In this document: positions 1 to 11,830 of the stretch, in pieces | How the letters are laid out: every line of letters begins with the position of its first letter | How positions within the stretch are numbered: the first letter of the stretch is position 1 | Made by a program: the position numbers and the translations under genes | Notes under the pieces: generated by a model | What the model saw: only the letters and a program-made list of their open reading frames with translations | The model's database searches: none | Told to the model about the DNA's origin: nothing | From: Cladorhizidae sp. MBARI D1340-BT2 | Taxonomy: Eukaryota; Porifera; Demospongiae; Poecilosclerida; Cladorhizidae | Direction of reading: 5' to 3' | Length of the DNA: 64,000 nucleotides | Assembly: GCA_028752905.1 (NCBI GenBank) | Contig: JAQNBH010000004.1 | Coordinates: 4,840,739 to 4,904,738 of the forward strand

Positions 1-590
1 TTCAACATCATGGTAGTGGTTGGTGTCTACCAGAGGTTGATCGCTTAATTGTAGCTTAGGAATAATGGTGCAGTCAAATGTAGACACAATACCCAACTGC
101 CGACTTTCATATAAAGATTTATAGTGAACATGTTTTGTCTTGAGAGGTGGATAGTGCGATATAATGCTTCCTATACCATGTCTATGTGACCATACTTCCT
201 GAGATATGCTGCATGTGTTGGGGGATTCCAAGGAATGCTCTGATGCTCTTCATGTATAATGAACCAATGGGATTCTAATTAGGAGCAAGGAAAGCTCTGA
301 TGATTTGCATTACAAGGTTGATCTAAGCACATCCATCAGATTATTACTATTCTGTGAGTGGGTTTATCAGGATGGTTTTTGTAATGATTACTAGAATACA
401 TGCAACAGGCACATTGTTAGAGGCTGAAATACATTTTGATGAGTTGCTAATTCTGTGTAACCGCAATCAGGGAATTATCAGAGGTTGGAATAACTTTTGA
501 CAACTTGCTAATTCATGTAACCATAACGAGGGTGTATGAACAACCAAGTAGCTTGGAAGCATGCGATTAATTTCAGCAGCAATGCACATT
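1..590. other. non-coding, no gene seen
   Basis: AT-rich sequence without a long open frame or recognisable repeat. It ends next to a CA microsatellite and the penta-EF-hand exon remnant. Confidence 0.5.
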
Positions 591-603
591 GTTTCCATGT
601 CTA

Positions 604-626
604 TACACACACACACACACACACAT
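604..626. repeat. (CA)n microsatellite
   Basis: A perfect run of CA dinucleotides, directly upstream of the splice-acceptor-like sequence of the penta-EF-hand exon remnant. The His/Thr peptide read through it is an artefact of the repeat. Confidence 0.9.
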
Positions 627-642
627 GCACATACTGTCACAG

Positions 643-809
643 GATGGTCAGATCGATTTCGATGAACTGCAGCAATGTCTAATACTGTCTGGCATCAGTG
701 GAAACCATAAGCACTTGCACCATTATGATCATCATGATGGAGAGATTGCTCTGGGAAGATGGGCTTCACTGAGTTCAAGAAACTCTGGGAAGCACTCAAC
801 CTGTGCAAG
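643..809 (+). pseudogene. penta-EF-hand (sorcin/grancalcin-like) exon remnant
   Basis: Bounded by an acceptor-like CAG (ending at 642) and a donor GTAAAC (from 810). The first frame reads DGQIDFDELQQCL then SGISG, which matches the first EF-hand of sorcin/grancalcin-type penta-EF-hand calcium-binding proteins. The second half, in another frame, reads SGKMGFTEFKKLWEALN, which matches the second EF-hand exit of the same family. The frames do not join. The segment that normally links the two loops is shortened and about two bases are missing around 735-745. It therefore looks like a decayed exon copy, although an assembly error in a live exon would look the same. No neighbouring exons of such a gene were seen. 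Sorcin-family proteins translocate to membranes when calcium binds; that role is family knowledge only. Confidence 0.6.
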
Positions 810-1074
810 GTAAACGTGGAGAGGTTGGTTGGGGGCGAGTAAGAATGGATGTGGGGAGGCAGGAAGGATGGGGTAGGGGGGTCAAGAACGGATGGTGGGG
901 GGGGGGAGGGACGGCACCAATGGATGGGGAGATGGGGTCAAAGAAGATGGAGGAAGAGGGGTAGATAAAAAGGAAGCTGTAAGGGTAAAGAGAACTCAGA
1001 ATGAGAGGCAGTAAGGCAGTTGTTTAATATAATTAACTTGGGCCAGATATTGTAAGACTATATCTACATATCTA

Positions 1075-1230
1075 CCATCTATCTATCTATCTCTCCATCT
1101 ATATATCTGTCCATCTATCTATCAAAGTGTCTACGTGTCTGTCTGTCTCTCTGTCTGTCTGTAAGTCAGTCTGTATGTCTGTCTGTCTGTCTGTTTGTCT
1201 ATCTATCTATCCATCTATCTATTCTATTGA
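1075..1230. repeat. (TCTA)n/(TCTG)n tetranucleotide tract
   Basis: An imperfect run of TCTA units changing into TCTG units and back. It is a compound microsatellite with interruptions and has no coding content. Confidence 0.9.
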
Positions 1231-1569
1231 TCTATATAAGCGGCAGATCCAGAAAAACTAAAAAGGGGGGCACAGAAGCTTGAGTATTTAATAGCTGAGT
1301 ATGTTGAAAATGCTTGTGTATTCTGTCGTTCTCATTTGAGTTGTAAGTTCCAACTGTATATTATTGGTCACAATGAAGAGCCTTGAGTTCACTTAACTCA
1401 ACCTAAATCTTGGGTCACCTCTCCACCCTGAAAAGTTGAAATTTATTTTATTCAAAGTCCTCAATGCTCTGTGAATGGATTCTGTCCATAATGCTATGCA
1501 GCATCCAACTTGTCATAGTATTTATAATCCTTTTCTCATTCCCTCATGAAGTTACATAATTCCAACTGA

Positions 1570-1692
1570 GATCTCTTGCCCATTAGCCCTAGGTCCACTT
1601 CAGGAGATCTCTTGCCCATTTGTCCTAGGTCCACTTCAGGAGATCTCTTGCCCATTTGCCCTAGGTCCACTTCAGTGGATCTCTTGACCATT
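1570..1692. repeat. 36-bp minisatellite, about 3.3 copies
   Basis: A 36-bp unit containing CCTAGGTCCACTTCAG and GATCTCTTGCCCATT is repeated head to tail. Because 36 is divisible by three, both strands stay open and give a 12-residue repeated peptide. These frames are repeat artefacts, not genes. Confidence 0.85.
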
Positions 1693-1834
1693 GTGGAAAT
1701 AATGCATGATTGTGAGTTAACAATGCTGGACTCCCGTGAAGTAAAACCTAGATACTTAAATCTCGGTACAAGGTGGGTGCCAAACTCCGAGTGGGAGAAG
1801 GTCATATAGTCCAAGGGCTGCCGAAACCCCCCCT

Positions 1835-4800
1835 CCCCCCCCCCCCCCCAGTCTATATAACTGCCACTGTGATTTTATGTTAGTTTAAACCCAGGTGTTT
1901 ACAAAAATGCTTGATATACAAGCAATTTTTGGTTGCAAGTATGGTAAATGATCAATCCAAGATAGCCGCTGTGCATTGCTGGCTAAATTTGATACAAAAT
2001 ACTATTTTTTAATCAAAATTAATTGATGTAAAATATGTGTAATATAATTTGGGATTGGAGAAATTCATTGGATGTCCATTTTGAGGTCTTCATTGTAAAA
2101 ACAAATGGCCACTGGTGAGGTTAAAAAAAAGCACTGGATTAAGTTTGCATAGATTCGTAATTAATTAGGCAGTGTCAATTGGATAGTATATATCAACTTG
2201 CATCTTCTGATTTATGTTTTTTTCGTGCTTTTCTGCTTTGTTGGGCTAGTAACCTGTTCATTGTTAGCCAGCTTATTGTGTTACCAGGGCCCTCCTCTGT
2301 TGACTAGTTGTATATAAAGGTTCAAATATACAGTATAATTGTTGTTGCACTTATAACCTTCAGAATTCATTGTAACTTGAAAGCAAGGTGAGGCAGCCAT
2401 TAGTTAGCTGTTGTAGACTAGGTAGTAGAGTTTGTGTAATTTTTAATTGCTCTTATTTGTTCCAAGTGGGTAATAATGGCTGATGAGAAACCACTGCAAT
2501 TGAAGAAGGATATCAAGAAAAGGGGAACACTTGATTGTATTGTCTGTTATACACCAGGATGCAAGGATAAAATATATTCAGTTAGCAAAGCAATCTTTGA
2601 ATCAATACAAAAAGCTGCAAGGACCCGTCAGTTAATTGGCAAAACAGACTCTGAGCAGTGTGGCAGTTTTTGTGAAGGCATCCCTGATAGCATTGCCATC
2701 GTAAGTGTTATCAGTGTTTCATATCAACTTCAAGAATTACTAAACGAAAACATAGTGAGATTAAAGATCAATGTGATGAGGTTAAAAATCCTCGCAAAAA
2801 AAGCAAATTCAACACATCAACTCTACTTCCTCAGGATCATTGCTTCTTGTGTTGAGAGGGTAAAAAAGCATAATGATAAACTGATCAAGTTAGCTTCTAA
2901 GTCATGTGAGTCTGAAATTAAAGAGAAAATTATCTTAAATCAAGACCCTAAACTGATGTCTTTACTTCATTTGGATCTGATTGCCAAGAAAGCAAAATAT
3001 CACAAATCATGCTTTGAGTCGTATATATATCCCACCCGAAAAATTATTATCTGACACAACCAGTGAATCAGTCGATTCCAAAGAATCCTTGGCTGCACAT
3101 AAAGCTGCATTTCACCATGTATGTGAACATGTGGATAATCAAATCATCAAGGGAGCACACGTAGAATGTATCACAATGTTGAGGGAGAGATACCTTGAAT
3201 ATTTGCTATGTTATCATCCCCTAGATTCTATAATCAGGACTACTACAAAACATACAAACTAAAGGGTAAACTAATGAAACACTTCGGCCATACCCATCAA
3301 ATTCTGGCAACCAAACTACCGCAGTGAATAAGTATAATCCAGTCATGTTCCACAAGGTGCTGCAATTAAAGTTACATTTGAAGCTGCTCCCATTCAAGGA
3401 TTCTTGACATTGTTGGAGATTGCTGGAATGCATGGAAAAGAAGAGTCTAAGCATCTCCACAAAGATGTTAGGGCAGCACAAATTAGGAAGTCTGAAGAGG
3501 CAGTGATAAGGACTATATATTAACACGATCAAGATCTATATCAATCCATTTGACTCTGAGAGACAAAACATTATTGTATGCCTTTCCTCTTGAATTCCTG
3601 CATCTCAAGAACTAGTCGTCGACCTCCTTGATGATACACCTGGAGAAAGAGCATTGAAACACTTCCTGGAACTGCGAGTATCTCGAGGCTTTGTAAAATT
3701 TCATGAGCCAATCAAGAAGAGGAACCATCTGACATTCCAAAAGCAAGCGGAGAGAAAGACTATCAAGGCCAGGAACAAATGTATTTCTATACAAGCTTAG
3801 CGCAATTTGTTTGGGCAGCTCTTCCTTTTATCTGCTCAACATAACATCAGTTTGGAGAAAGCATTGTCATTTGAACTTGGAGTGATTCCTTGGAGTATGG
3901 CAACTGCAGATGGATGCCCACTGAAAACAGACAAATCAACACTCCTGCATCATCTTGAAGGGGACTTCCAGATAAGTGAGTGGCCACATAATGCTGCTAC
4001 CATCATCTATGCTGCAGCACACATCCAGGCTCAATCAATCACAAGAACCTTTGGGGAACTAGCAGAGCAATTGTGGAATACCTTGCCTAAAACTCACCAT
4101 GTCGATTTTGTAAATGACACCTACATTCAGGCATCAATTAAGTCCGTTGAGATTTCAAAGGCTTCTTGTCGAACAATCAAACCAAGAGCCAGCTCTCAAA
4201 GTTTATCTTGAAGGAATGGCAGTCTTCAAAATATGCTCTAGGCTAGAGGGTCACCAGATGATGTTCACTTTAGGTAAAGAGTGCTGGGAATTGACGAGTG
4301 ATGGTGTTGAGTTGTACTCACTGACCTACGATGATCTTATCAGCAATCAGGTAAACAAAAGGAGGAGGATCGATATCAATGCAGTGCGACATCACATTGG
4401 TGCCAGTGTTAGTTAAGCAGTCCTAGGCTTTCATGCGTTCACCGGGTGTGACACTACCAGTGCATTTATGAGAAAGGGGAAGGTCAAGCCTTACAAGAAA
4501 ATGCTGAGTGATCCTGCATTCATTAACACTTTTGGCCAGCTGGACATGATGAAATTGTCACTGAGGAGGATCATAAGGTGGTGTTAGAGAAATTCACATG
4601 TTATATATATGGCTCGAAGACCACATCTTTTATCAATAGCTGCCGGTTTGATGTTTTCTTCCAACGCTTTTCAACAAGGAAATCTAAAGGACTACTGAGC
4701 ACTGACATTGGCATAGATATCAGCCTACTCCCACCTTGCCAATCTAGTCTCAAAATACACATTCAAAGAGCAAACTTCCAATCATACATTTGGTGGAGAG

Positions 4801-5321
4801 CACTGATCAAATCTCCACAAATTCCATCTCCATTGAAACATGGCTGGGTCTTAGAGCAAGGCTCACTGCGTTTCCAGTGAACTCACAATGAGATGATGCC
4901 AACTGACCTAGGAGAAATCCTGGTTAGCTGCCAGCAGTCAAACCAAAATGAAGATGAAGATGAAGAGTCACCAATATGTAGCTTTGAGGATACTTACTAC
5001 GAATCAGACTAAGTTTGAATGCATCCATGACCACATCATATAATTTTACAATGAAGATGACCTTAAAATGGATAAATTGTTTTCTAATGAATTCCTTGAC
5101 CGAAAATTAGTTAAAATTGATATTGCACATGTTTTTTTAATCAATTTGATCAAAAGAAAACATTTTGCCCAAATTTAGCCAATGGCTTACATCGGCCATA
5201 TCGAATTGCTGATATACCATACATGCAACCGGATAATGCATGTATATCAAGTCATTTTGTAAATAACTATGTTTGAACTAACAGAAAATCAGAGTGCTGG
5301 TTATATAGACTGGGGGGGGGG
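1835..5321 (+). mobile_element. TIR DNA transposon with long diverged inverted repeats
   Basis: The left end (about 1841-2005) and right end (about 5155-5321) are inverted copies of each other over about 165 bp. Each starts with a C-run (G-run on the right) followed by AGTCTATATAAC. Inner blocks also match, including TTGATATACA and TTGGCTAAATTTG-like stretches. By eye the identity is about three quarters. Between the ends lies one broken gene, 2476-5012. The homopolymer at the termini hides the exact boundary and any target duplication. The superfamily was not assigned. Confidence 0.7.
2476..5012 (+). pseudogene. broken transposon-encoded protein, GCDTTS family (XPG/PIN-like?)
   Basis: A single ancestral protein of roughly 800 residues can be followed through several frames. 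The first frame is open to 3054, and a shift near 3040 leads into the frame ending at 3262. Later pieces read LFGQLFLLSAQ and PWSMATADG (3807-4211), a FGELAEQLW block, and after a stop at 4414 the hallmark FHAFTGCDTTSAF. The C-terminal part reads LPPCQSSL and RANFQSYIWW, then an acidic tail. These blocks match a protein family spread through invertebrate and fish genomes as repeats. I infer a FEN1/XPG-like PIN fold: the GCD motif resembles the LGCDY motif of FEN1, and an ADG precedes it in the right order. At least four frame breaks make this copy dead. It fills the interior of the TIR element. Confidence 0.6.
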
Positions 5322-5360
5322 ACCTTTTCAGTATCTAGCCACTGGTCTAATATTCTTAAT

Positions 5361-5530
5361 GAACTCTCAGTTCACATAACAAAATTACAATGACCTTCTC
5401 AATAATCAACTTGAATTTTTACTCTCTTGAGGTTTCGACTAGACTCTCCAGCCTTCATCAGGAATTGGCTAGAGCATCTAATTGAAATGTTAAGAGAGTA
5501 AAAATTATTGAGAAAGTCTTTGTAATATTG
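5361..5530. mobile_element. fold-back MITE, copy 1
   Basis: The arms CCTTCTCAATAATCAACTT and, inverted, AATTATTGAGAAAGTC flank a centre with CCTTCATCAGGAAT. The same ends and centre recur near 25.0, 31.6, 34.8 and 50.1 kb. No coding capacity. Confidence 0.7.
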
Positions 5531-6560
5531 TTTACAGATTCCAAACTGGTACAAGGTTAGATGAGAACCAGCTCAGATGTTTTCAAGATTGACTGTGCAA
5601 TCATTTAAACTGCTGAATAACTACAGCAATTGTGTGGCTAGGTCAGAACGTCTCCAGCCCTTCCAATCCACTATTAATCATGCCATCCACTCACACCAAT
5701 ATTGTAAAAATGGAGATAATCACAGTTGACATGCTGAAACACTCCCACCAGGATCTGGATAGACCTGTCCAGGATGCATAGCCACAGTCACAAGGACATC
5801 TCCAGGAAAAGAGCCTTCTAACACCCTGGCTGTCCTTCTCCATTATATAAAGCTTCACAACCTTCGGACAACCTTCTCCCATACCGTACCAGAGCATGAC
5901 ATCAAATCCAAAGACTAATACACTACACTCTGGTTCCAGAGCTAGGGTAGGGGAGCGCTTTGTATGTATATAGCAGGTAAAATTCATGATTATGATCCTA
6001 CAAACACACTCCATTTGATTACACCTTATATTTACCACTACTGCCATAGCAGTAAATTAATTATTGTCATGGCAAATGTGGGAGGTGGTTGTGGAGGGAT
6101 TGTGAATGTTTATTTGGTTTTGTTTCTGGCTGGCTTATTCTGCTATTTGGTAAGGGGTCTTATCAGTTATTAAACATTGTCACTTGCATAGCGCAGCCAG
6201 ATACCAGTCTATACCTAGCTACTGCCAGATGCAGGTGAGTTCACAATCATTCTCCTTATTGTGATGACAATTCCTGATTTACCTAAACATGCATTAATTA
6301 ACCTGCCACAATTTTTTTACGGGTGAACTTATAGGTCACAGCCACTATCTATTGCCACCTGGATGGAGAGCTGCTATGGAACTTGTAGTGAAGGACAAAC
6401 ATCATGTCAAACCTGTGCAGTATCCAGCAAGGGACCTTGGGCCTACAGGCTTGCTCTTATACTTAAGCCCATCATGGAGCAAATCAAGGAGGAGATTGAG
6501 GCTTAATGCCTCGTACCTAACTGAAGGACCTTTGTTGCCTCTTCACATGACTTAGCTGGA
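5531..6560. other. no recognised gene
   Basis: It holds short frames on both strands (for example 5691-6047 minus and 6352-6555 plus) that I could not assign and that lack splice context. Nothing else was identified. Confidence 0.4.
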
Positions 6561-6563
6561 TAA

Positions 6564-7290
6564 TTGAGAAACGTGGTCCACCTCAGGGTCTCCCATAAAT
6601 TGAAGAAAATCCCTGCTCTACATCCCCAAAAGTTTAAACCTCTTCATATTATACCCCTCCTTCCTGACAGCGCTATCACCTGTGAGGGTTTCAATATCCT
6701 TGGCTGTCAAATAGGAGGCCTCAGCATTGAAGGTACAGAAAGTGAAAGATGCCTTGTTCAAGTTACCTCATCTAGGGCACTATAGATTGAGATAATACTT
6801 CTCTGCTCGTGCCTTGTTCTCCCCAAAGTTGCTTACCCCCTGTCATATTCCACAAGTTATATCCAGCATGCCATCTTTTCTTTCAATGATACCGAGTCTC
6901 TCTCTAGGTACTCGCTCCAAGACCCTGGTCATCTCCTCTTCCCTCATGCTGGTGACTGATTGAAAATCATACTTCCTCTACCCTTGGTCTCCAGTTTCAA
7001 GACAAGGAATTGCGGCTCAACTGGAGCATTGTTAGGCTGAACATTACTGAGGAGGTAGTTGTATGCCCCATCTGTGAGATGTATTCTTCGTTGACCATCA
7101 ATTTGGCTGTGGGGAAAATGGTGATAGGATTCACAGGCATCACTAAATCCGAGATGCACTCTTCTCAGTATCCTGAACTGCTGCCCTGTCCCGCAGGAAA
7201 GAGGCTCCCTACAAGATCCCAGGATCCAGCTGCCACCTTGCAGACATTTACCTCCACAACAGGAGAGAGGGTAGGCTAATAGCCCTTGAC
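6564..7290 (+). pseudogene. possible reverse-transcriptase relic
   Basis: A frame from 6564 contains LPDSAITCEGFNILGCQIGG, which resembles the 'EG..VLG.PIG' stretch after the catalytic core in some non-LTR reverse transcriptases. It is followed by LPKVAYPL, a plausible 'PK..YLLR' remnant. Stops and shifts are frequent and no YxDD box was found. Weak: it could be chance similarity. Confidence 0.22.
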
Positions 7291-7779
7291 ATGACAGTTA
7301 TTTCAAATGACCAGAAAGTATACAGATACCAGGATAACATGACAGACACAAATGGTCGACTACCTAGATTGGCATTGGCAATCCATTAATTCAGCTTCGA
7401 CATTCTCCCACAGACCTGGGACCTCCTACTATAATGCTGATAACTATGAAGTTAGAGCTGCACAGCTGCAGAAGAAAAGATGAGCTCTGTACCTGACAGA
7501 AAGTAGTACAGATCAAGGACACTGCACAAGTAGTGGAGGCCAGTTCATGCTCGATAAACGGGATTCTGATTATCATTTGGAAGTAAATAGGATAGACTAC
7601 CAAACGGTAATGCATGACATGACTCTTAAGTGGTGGATGATTCAAATGCAAGATCAACATCTCTTGTTGCAATGTGATACATTTCCTGGGACCAGATGTA
7701 CAACTTTTACAAGACATGGCAACAAGAAGGAAGAGGGAGGAAGAAATACAGAAAGGAGTGTGAATGGACTTTGGGTCAA

Positions 7780-7945
7780 AGTAGAGAAAGGTCTATTCCC
7801 TCGTAGACATTTTCCTCCAAAGTGTCTGGTCCATCACACTCTGGAACTCGCTCCCACCTTCCATTAGATCCTCTTCCTCCCACTCATCCTTTAGATCACT
7901 AATTATAGATCAAGACCTTTCATTATCATGCATGTCATGCTCATG
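7780..7945 (+). pseudogene. C-terminal end of a non-LTR retrotransposon ORF
   Basis: One frame reads SVWSITLWNSLPPSIRSSSS followed by SFRSL. This is the typical C-terminal signature (R.W..LWNSLP....S.S...F...L) of CR1/L2/jockey-like ORF2 proteins. The upstream sequence is out of frame and full of stops, so only the tail is recognisable. It may belong with the weak RT relic upstream. Confidence 0.42.
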
Positions 7946-9411
7946 GTTAGCTTCAGCTAATGAGTTTTAATTTCCTTAAAATGAAAAGGAAACAAATGCT
8001 GAGGGAATTACTTGAAATCAATGCCCATATCCAACTGCAGCAGAATTGAGGCCTTGATCATATAAATCCCTGGACACATCTTAAGAATGCCATACTCACA
8101 TTATCCTATTGTGCTGGCTTCCAGGACCATCACAATTACTATATTGTCAGTTATTAATTGTTTGTTTCAGTTTGTGCCAGATTAGCAAAATAGTTAACAG
8201 ATGTTAGATGAACGTTGTCCTATTATAATTGAAATAATGTTCATCATAACAGTCTATAATTTATTATACATGCTCATCTTCTAGTCCCTACAACAGGTCC
8301 ACTCCAAGTGCTCATCGTTATCTTTATGACATCATCTAGTGGAGATTAACCAAGCCGGTCTTCTGTTGGTCTCGGGCCTGGAACTGAGTTGAATAAGGAA
8401 TGCCGACATATTAATCAACCTGATACTACATTATTCTGTCATTCACCTCTAGATTTAAAAAATCTAACTTTGATGTATCTGATCCTACCATCAACCATTT
8501 TTACTAGGGGGCCTTGACCCTCGATTCTAACCCAGTTACATCTAAATCTGGATTAAGGTCTTCTCCCAGGAAAAAAGGGGGTTTCTAAAATGCTCACAAC
8601 TTGCCAAGTTTTAAGGTGACAAGTTCTAAACTTCATATGGTGTTCACAGTATTTTCAAGCCACAATTGTGGGTGTGGCTTTGCGTTATTACAGTTACAAA
8701 TGGGTGTGGCAAATATTCTTGGGACCCTCCAGCAAGGACAGCTGTTACTTGTGCTGTGTTGATGTTGTGGTTTAATCAGTTGATATAATAACAAAAGAAG
8801 GGTAGTTTTGTGCATTGACATTGAGATTTTCTCACTGGCTAGAAGGAATTAATTTTAGAAATTCAAAATCCCTTCAACACCAAATTTCTGACACAATTGG
8901 GACTAAAAACACTTTGTATTACATTGTATTACAGAGGGACTATATTAAAAATAGAAATCAAGAATGTCATTGCAAAGATCTCATTGAGAGGACTCCAGAG
9001 ATTCACAATATGACTTATCAAAGCAAAATATGGGGAGCAAAAAATTGTCCTAGGGTCAAACAAGATAGTATACGGTAAAATGCATAACATTAACTTGAAC
9101 ATTGGTTGTACAAGGTATGGAGGGTCAATAGCCCTTGATACTGTTTCAATAGGTTCAGTTGACACTACTATTTCATACTAGGGTTCAGTTGGATTTTTGG
9201 GGTAGCACTAGGTCCGGGATCACTGGCTTCAAATGCCCCTGCACCATAGACCACACCCTCTCTCTCTGAATGTTTGTCTTGAAGCCCCTTTCTGAATCCG
9301 TCTCCTTCTTTTTCTCAGTGCCTTGGCCATGAGTTAGCATGAATATAGGTTAGATAAGACTGTTTTTAGCTAGACATAGAATAGTTGTGTGGCAAGATGC
9401 AATTGTGTCAT
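7946..9411. other. no recognised gene
   Basis: AT-rich with short frames only. I saw no family motif, no clear exon, and no repeat longer than a few units. Confidence 0.4.
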
Positions 9412-9542
9412 AATCTAGAATGTTCTGTCCATGTGCTATTATTCTGTGGTTAGCTTTCCTAATTGTAGTGTAGATTAAATCTACACTACAATTAGGAAAG
9501 CTAACCACAGAATAATAGCACATGGGCAGAACATTCTAGATT
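9412..9542. repeat. 65-bp near-perfect inverted repeat with 1-nt loop
   Basis: The left arm 9412-9476 and right arm 9478-9542 are reverse complements with a single difference (TCTGTCC against CTGGGCAGA read back, a G-T type change). They are separated by one A. The arms start and end with AATCTAGAATGTTCTG. The repeat lies about 130 bp upstream of the chimeric ORF and its TATA-like TATATATAAA (about 9596-9606). Confidence 0.95.
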
Positions 9543-9673
9543 AACACATGATTGAACTGCGACACAGAATATTCTAGATTTATTCACAATTTTGTATATA
9601 TATAAAGCGCAAATGCTTCAGCTAGTAGCATTCGGCAACTAAATACAACCCAGAGAAATACAAACCTACACAA

Positions 9674-10220
9674 ATGGACTTCAGGAACTTTTTTTACCAG
9701 AAAGCGAGTGCGTGCTGGGTCTAGTAGAGCTTCTGAGGACAACGAAGATATATTCTCATCTACGTCAACTAGTGATGCCTTGACTTCCACCAATTCCGAA
9801 GCATCAGTAGGTAGATCAGTGTGTTCCAAAGCGCAGAAGAGGAAACTCTCAGGCTCAGCTACAAGAATTCGTAACTTTCGAGTGTACTTAGATGGAACGA
9901 AGTTTCTAATCGAAACAGATCACGACCCTCTCACGAAACTCACTGGTATGAAAGATAGTCATGGACGTTTGGGACGATGGGCTTTGGCTTTACAACCCTA
10001 CAATTTCATAGTAGAACACAAAGCAGGGATAGCCAACAGAAATGCTGATGGGCTTTCTCGAGAACATGGTTCTCGAGTTAAGGAAAGGGAGACGTCAGAC
10101 ATTGACTCCTATATGTATGACAAAGATTATTACTCCGTGAATGACCAGGAAGCCTTCAGAGTCGAATATGGGAGTACTGATTGGTTGAACAAGTCCGTGC
10201 CCACGCATGTTAAAGAGTAA
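9674..10220 (+). pseudogene. Gypsy RNase H fragment behind an unrelated N-terminus
   Basis: From about 9855 the frame carries a Ty3/Gypsy RNase H: FRVYLDGTKFLIETDHDPL (the TDH..L site), GRLGRWALALQPYNFIVEHK, then NADGLSR, the usual end of the domain. The catalytic start of RNase H and all RT motifs are missing. The N-terminal part begins MDFRNFF and is rich in Ser, Thr and Glu with a KRKL patch. This resembles the start of hAT/BED-type transposases, but the match is weak. One T too many at about 9690 shifts the frame between the ATG at 9674 and the rest. Reads as a chimeric relic. Confidence 0.5.
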
Positions 10221-10692
10221 TTATGAGAAATGGAAGAGAGAAGCTTTGAGCGAGCAAACAGAGATAGCGAGTTTTAGACGTATAGCGTAAACTGAGCTAG
10301 TTTAGTTTTGAGACATACATATTGGTTTGAGACTAGTGTATGATTATTTAGCACTACTTATTTATGTTTATATTGTTAAAGTATTTAAACCTACTACAGT
10401 TCTTAATTATACTCTTTGTGAGTGGGAGACAGCAGGAACTCTGATTTCGGCTTAGACAGAGTTTTGTTGTTTAGGCATCGCAGGATACTAGACTACTTAG
10501 AGATAGTAGCCTGACAGTTGCCTTGACCTTGTGTGCACTTTGTTGTCTTGTTTTGATCCTTTGTCATTTTCTATTTGAATATAATCATTGAGGAAAACTG
10601 ACTTTGTCTATGATGAAGGATCATTTGTGACTGAAGAACCAGGCGCTGAGAACCGAAGATCAGAAACGTAACAAGTCCGAAGGTACTAAATA
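10221..10692. other. probable 5' leader/LTR zone of Gypsy A, no clear LTR found
   Basis: It lies between the RNase H relic and the gag of Gypsy A. There is no match to the 195-bp LTR of Gypsy B and no convincing primer binding site. A purine-rich GAGTGGGAGACAGCAGGA is present near 10420. Confidence 0.3.
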
Positions 10693-11830
10693 ATGCCCCG
10701 CATTAGCTGCCCAATTGAAGGCTGCGGTTGGCGATCTGAAGAACTTAATGTTGCCTTCGCTGCTGTTGCTACTGTTTCCCTACAGATTCACTCTAGCAAT
10801 GTACACCTGGCGGGGACCAATAACGCTACAGTGAAACCAAAGAAGCTTAACAGGCCCAAAATCGGTAAGGCCGCCACAACCGAGGAGTGGAGCAGCTTGT
10901 GGGCAAGCTACAAGATGGCAACAAAATTGCAAGTTACTGATGTCAATGTACAGTTGTTGGCCTGCTGTGATGGTGAGCTCTGCAGGGACCTACACAGGAC
11001 TGACAAGCAACTGGAGACCAGAACTGAGGATGCAGTCCTAGCTGCCATCAGAGGCCTTGCAGTACGCCAAGAGAACACCATGGTGTCCAGGGTAAACCCT
11101 GCAGGGTATGTCTGAAGACAGTGAAGAGGGTATCCACAACTTTGCTGCCAGACTTCGCGGTCAGGCTGACGTCTGCTGTTTCACAACTAAGTGTTCATGC
11201 GACCCCCCTACAGTTGTTAATTTCACTGAACAAATGATCCGTGATGTACTACTACGCAGACTCATTGATCAGGAGATCCAGCAGGAGATCCTTGGACACG
11301 AGAACCAGGACATGGACCTGGAGACCACTGTGAAGCTGGTTGAGGCAAAAGAGGCAGGTCGGCGCTCTCAGATGATTGATGGATCCCATGGGGTTAGCAG
11401 TCAATATAGGAGATTGAGATTCACTGACAAGGATGCTAAATGTGAAAATTGTGGATTTTTTTTTATTCGGTCACTGGGCCGTGACGGCAAGGCAAAACCT
11501 CACAAATTCTGCAAGAAATGTTATGCCTCACAGAGACCCAAGCAGCCAAAGCTAATACCTGAGCAGACAGCAGAAACTGAACTGGACAAGAGCTCCACTG
11601 TCATCGATAGAATCTGCACAGCCACCATCGAGACTGGAAAGTATCATCGCATAAAATCTATTACCCTCATCCATCATGTCTTTGATGACAATCTGGGGTG
11701 GAGCCAGCGACGCTCGCGACCACAGCCAATGGTGACAGTGATGGCAAGGTTCAACAAGGATGACTACTCCGATTTTGAAGTATTTCTGGGAGGAGGACCA
11801 ACATTGGTAGTAGCAGACACCGGATGTTAA
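10693..11830 (+). pseudogene. Gypsy A gag and start of protease (frameshifted)
   Basis: The first frame (10693-11115) starts with a CPIEGC...H...H zinc-finger-like N-terminus, shared in pattern with the gag of Gypsy B (CPYPGC). A frameshift near 11105 leads to the second frame, with FAARLRGQAD, which is FAARLRGQAE in Gypsy B, and the same block order after it. A cysteine-rich CENCG...CKKC segment stands where Gypsy B has its zinc knuckles. The frame ends with VVADTGC, the aspartic protease active site, directly before a stop at 11828. In the family gag packages RNA and protease matures the polyprotein. This copy is dead. Confidence 0.8.

Noticed and set aside
1536..1814. open frames on both strands over the 36-bp repeat
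   Set aside because: Open only because the repeat unit is divisible by three.
5691..6047. 118-codon minus-strand open frame
   Set aside because: No recognisable motif, biased composition, no splice or start context; kept out as unsupported.
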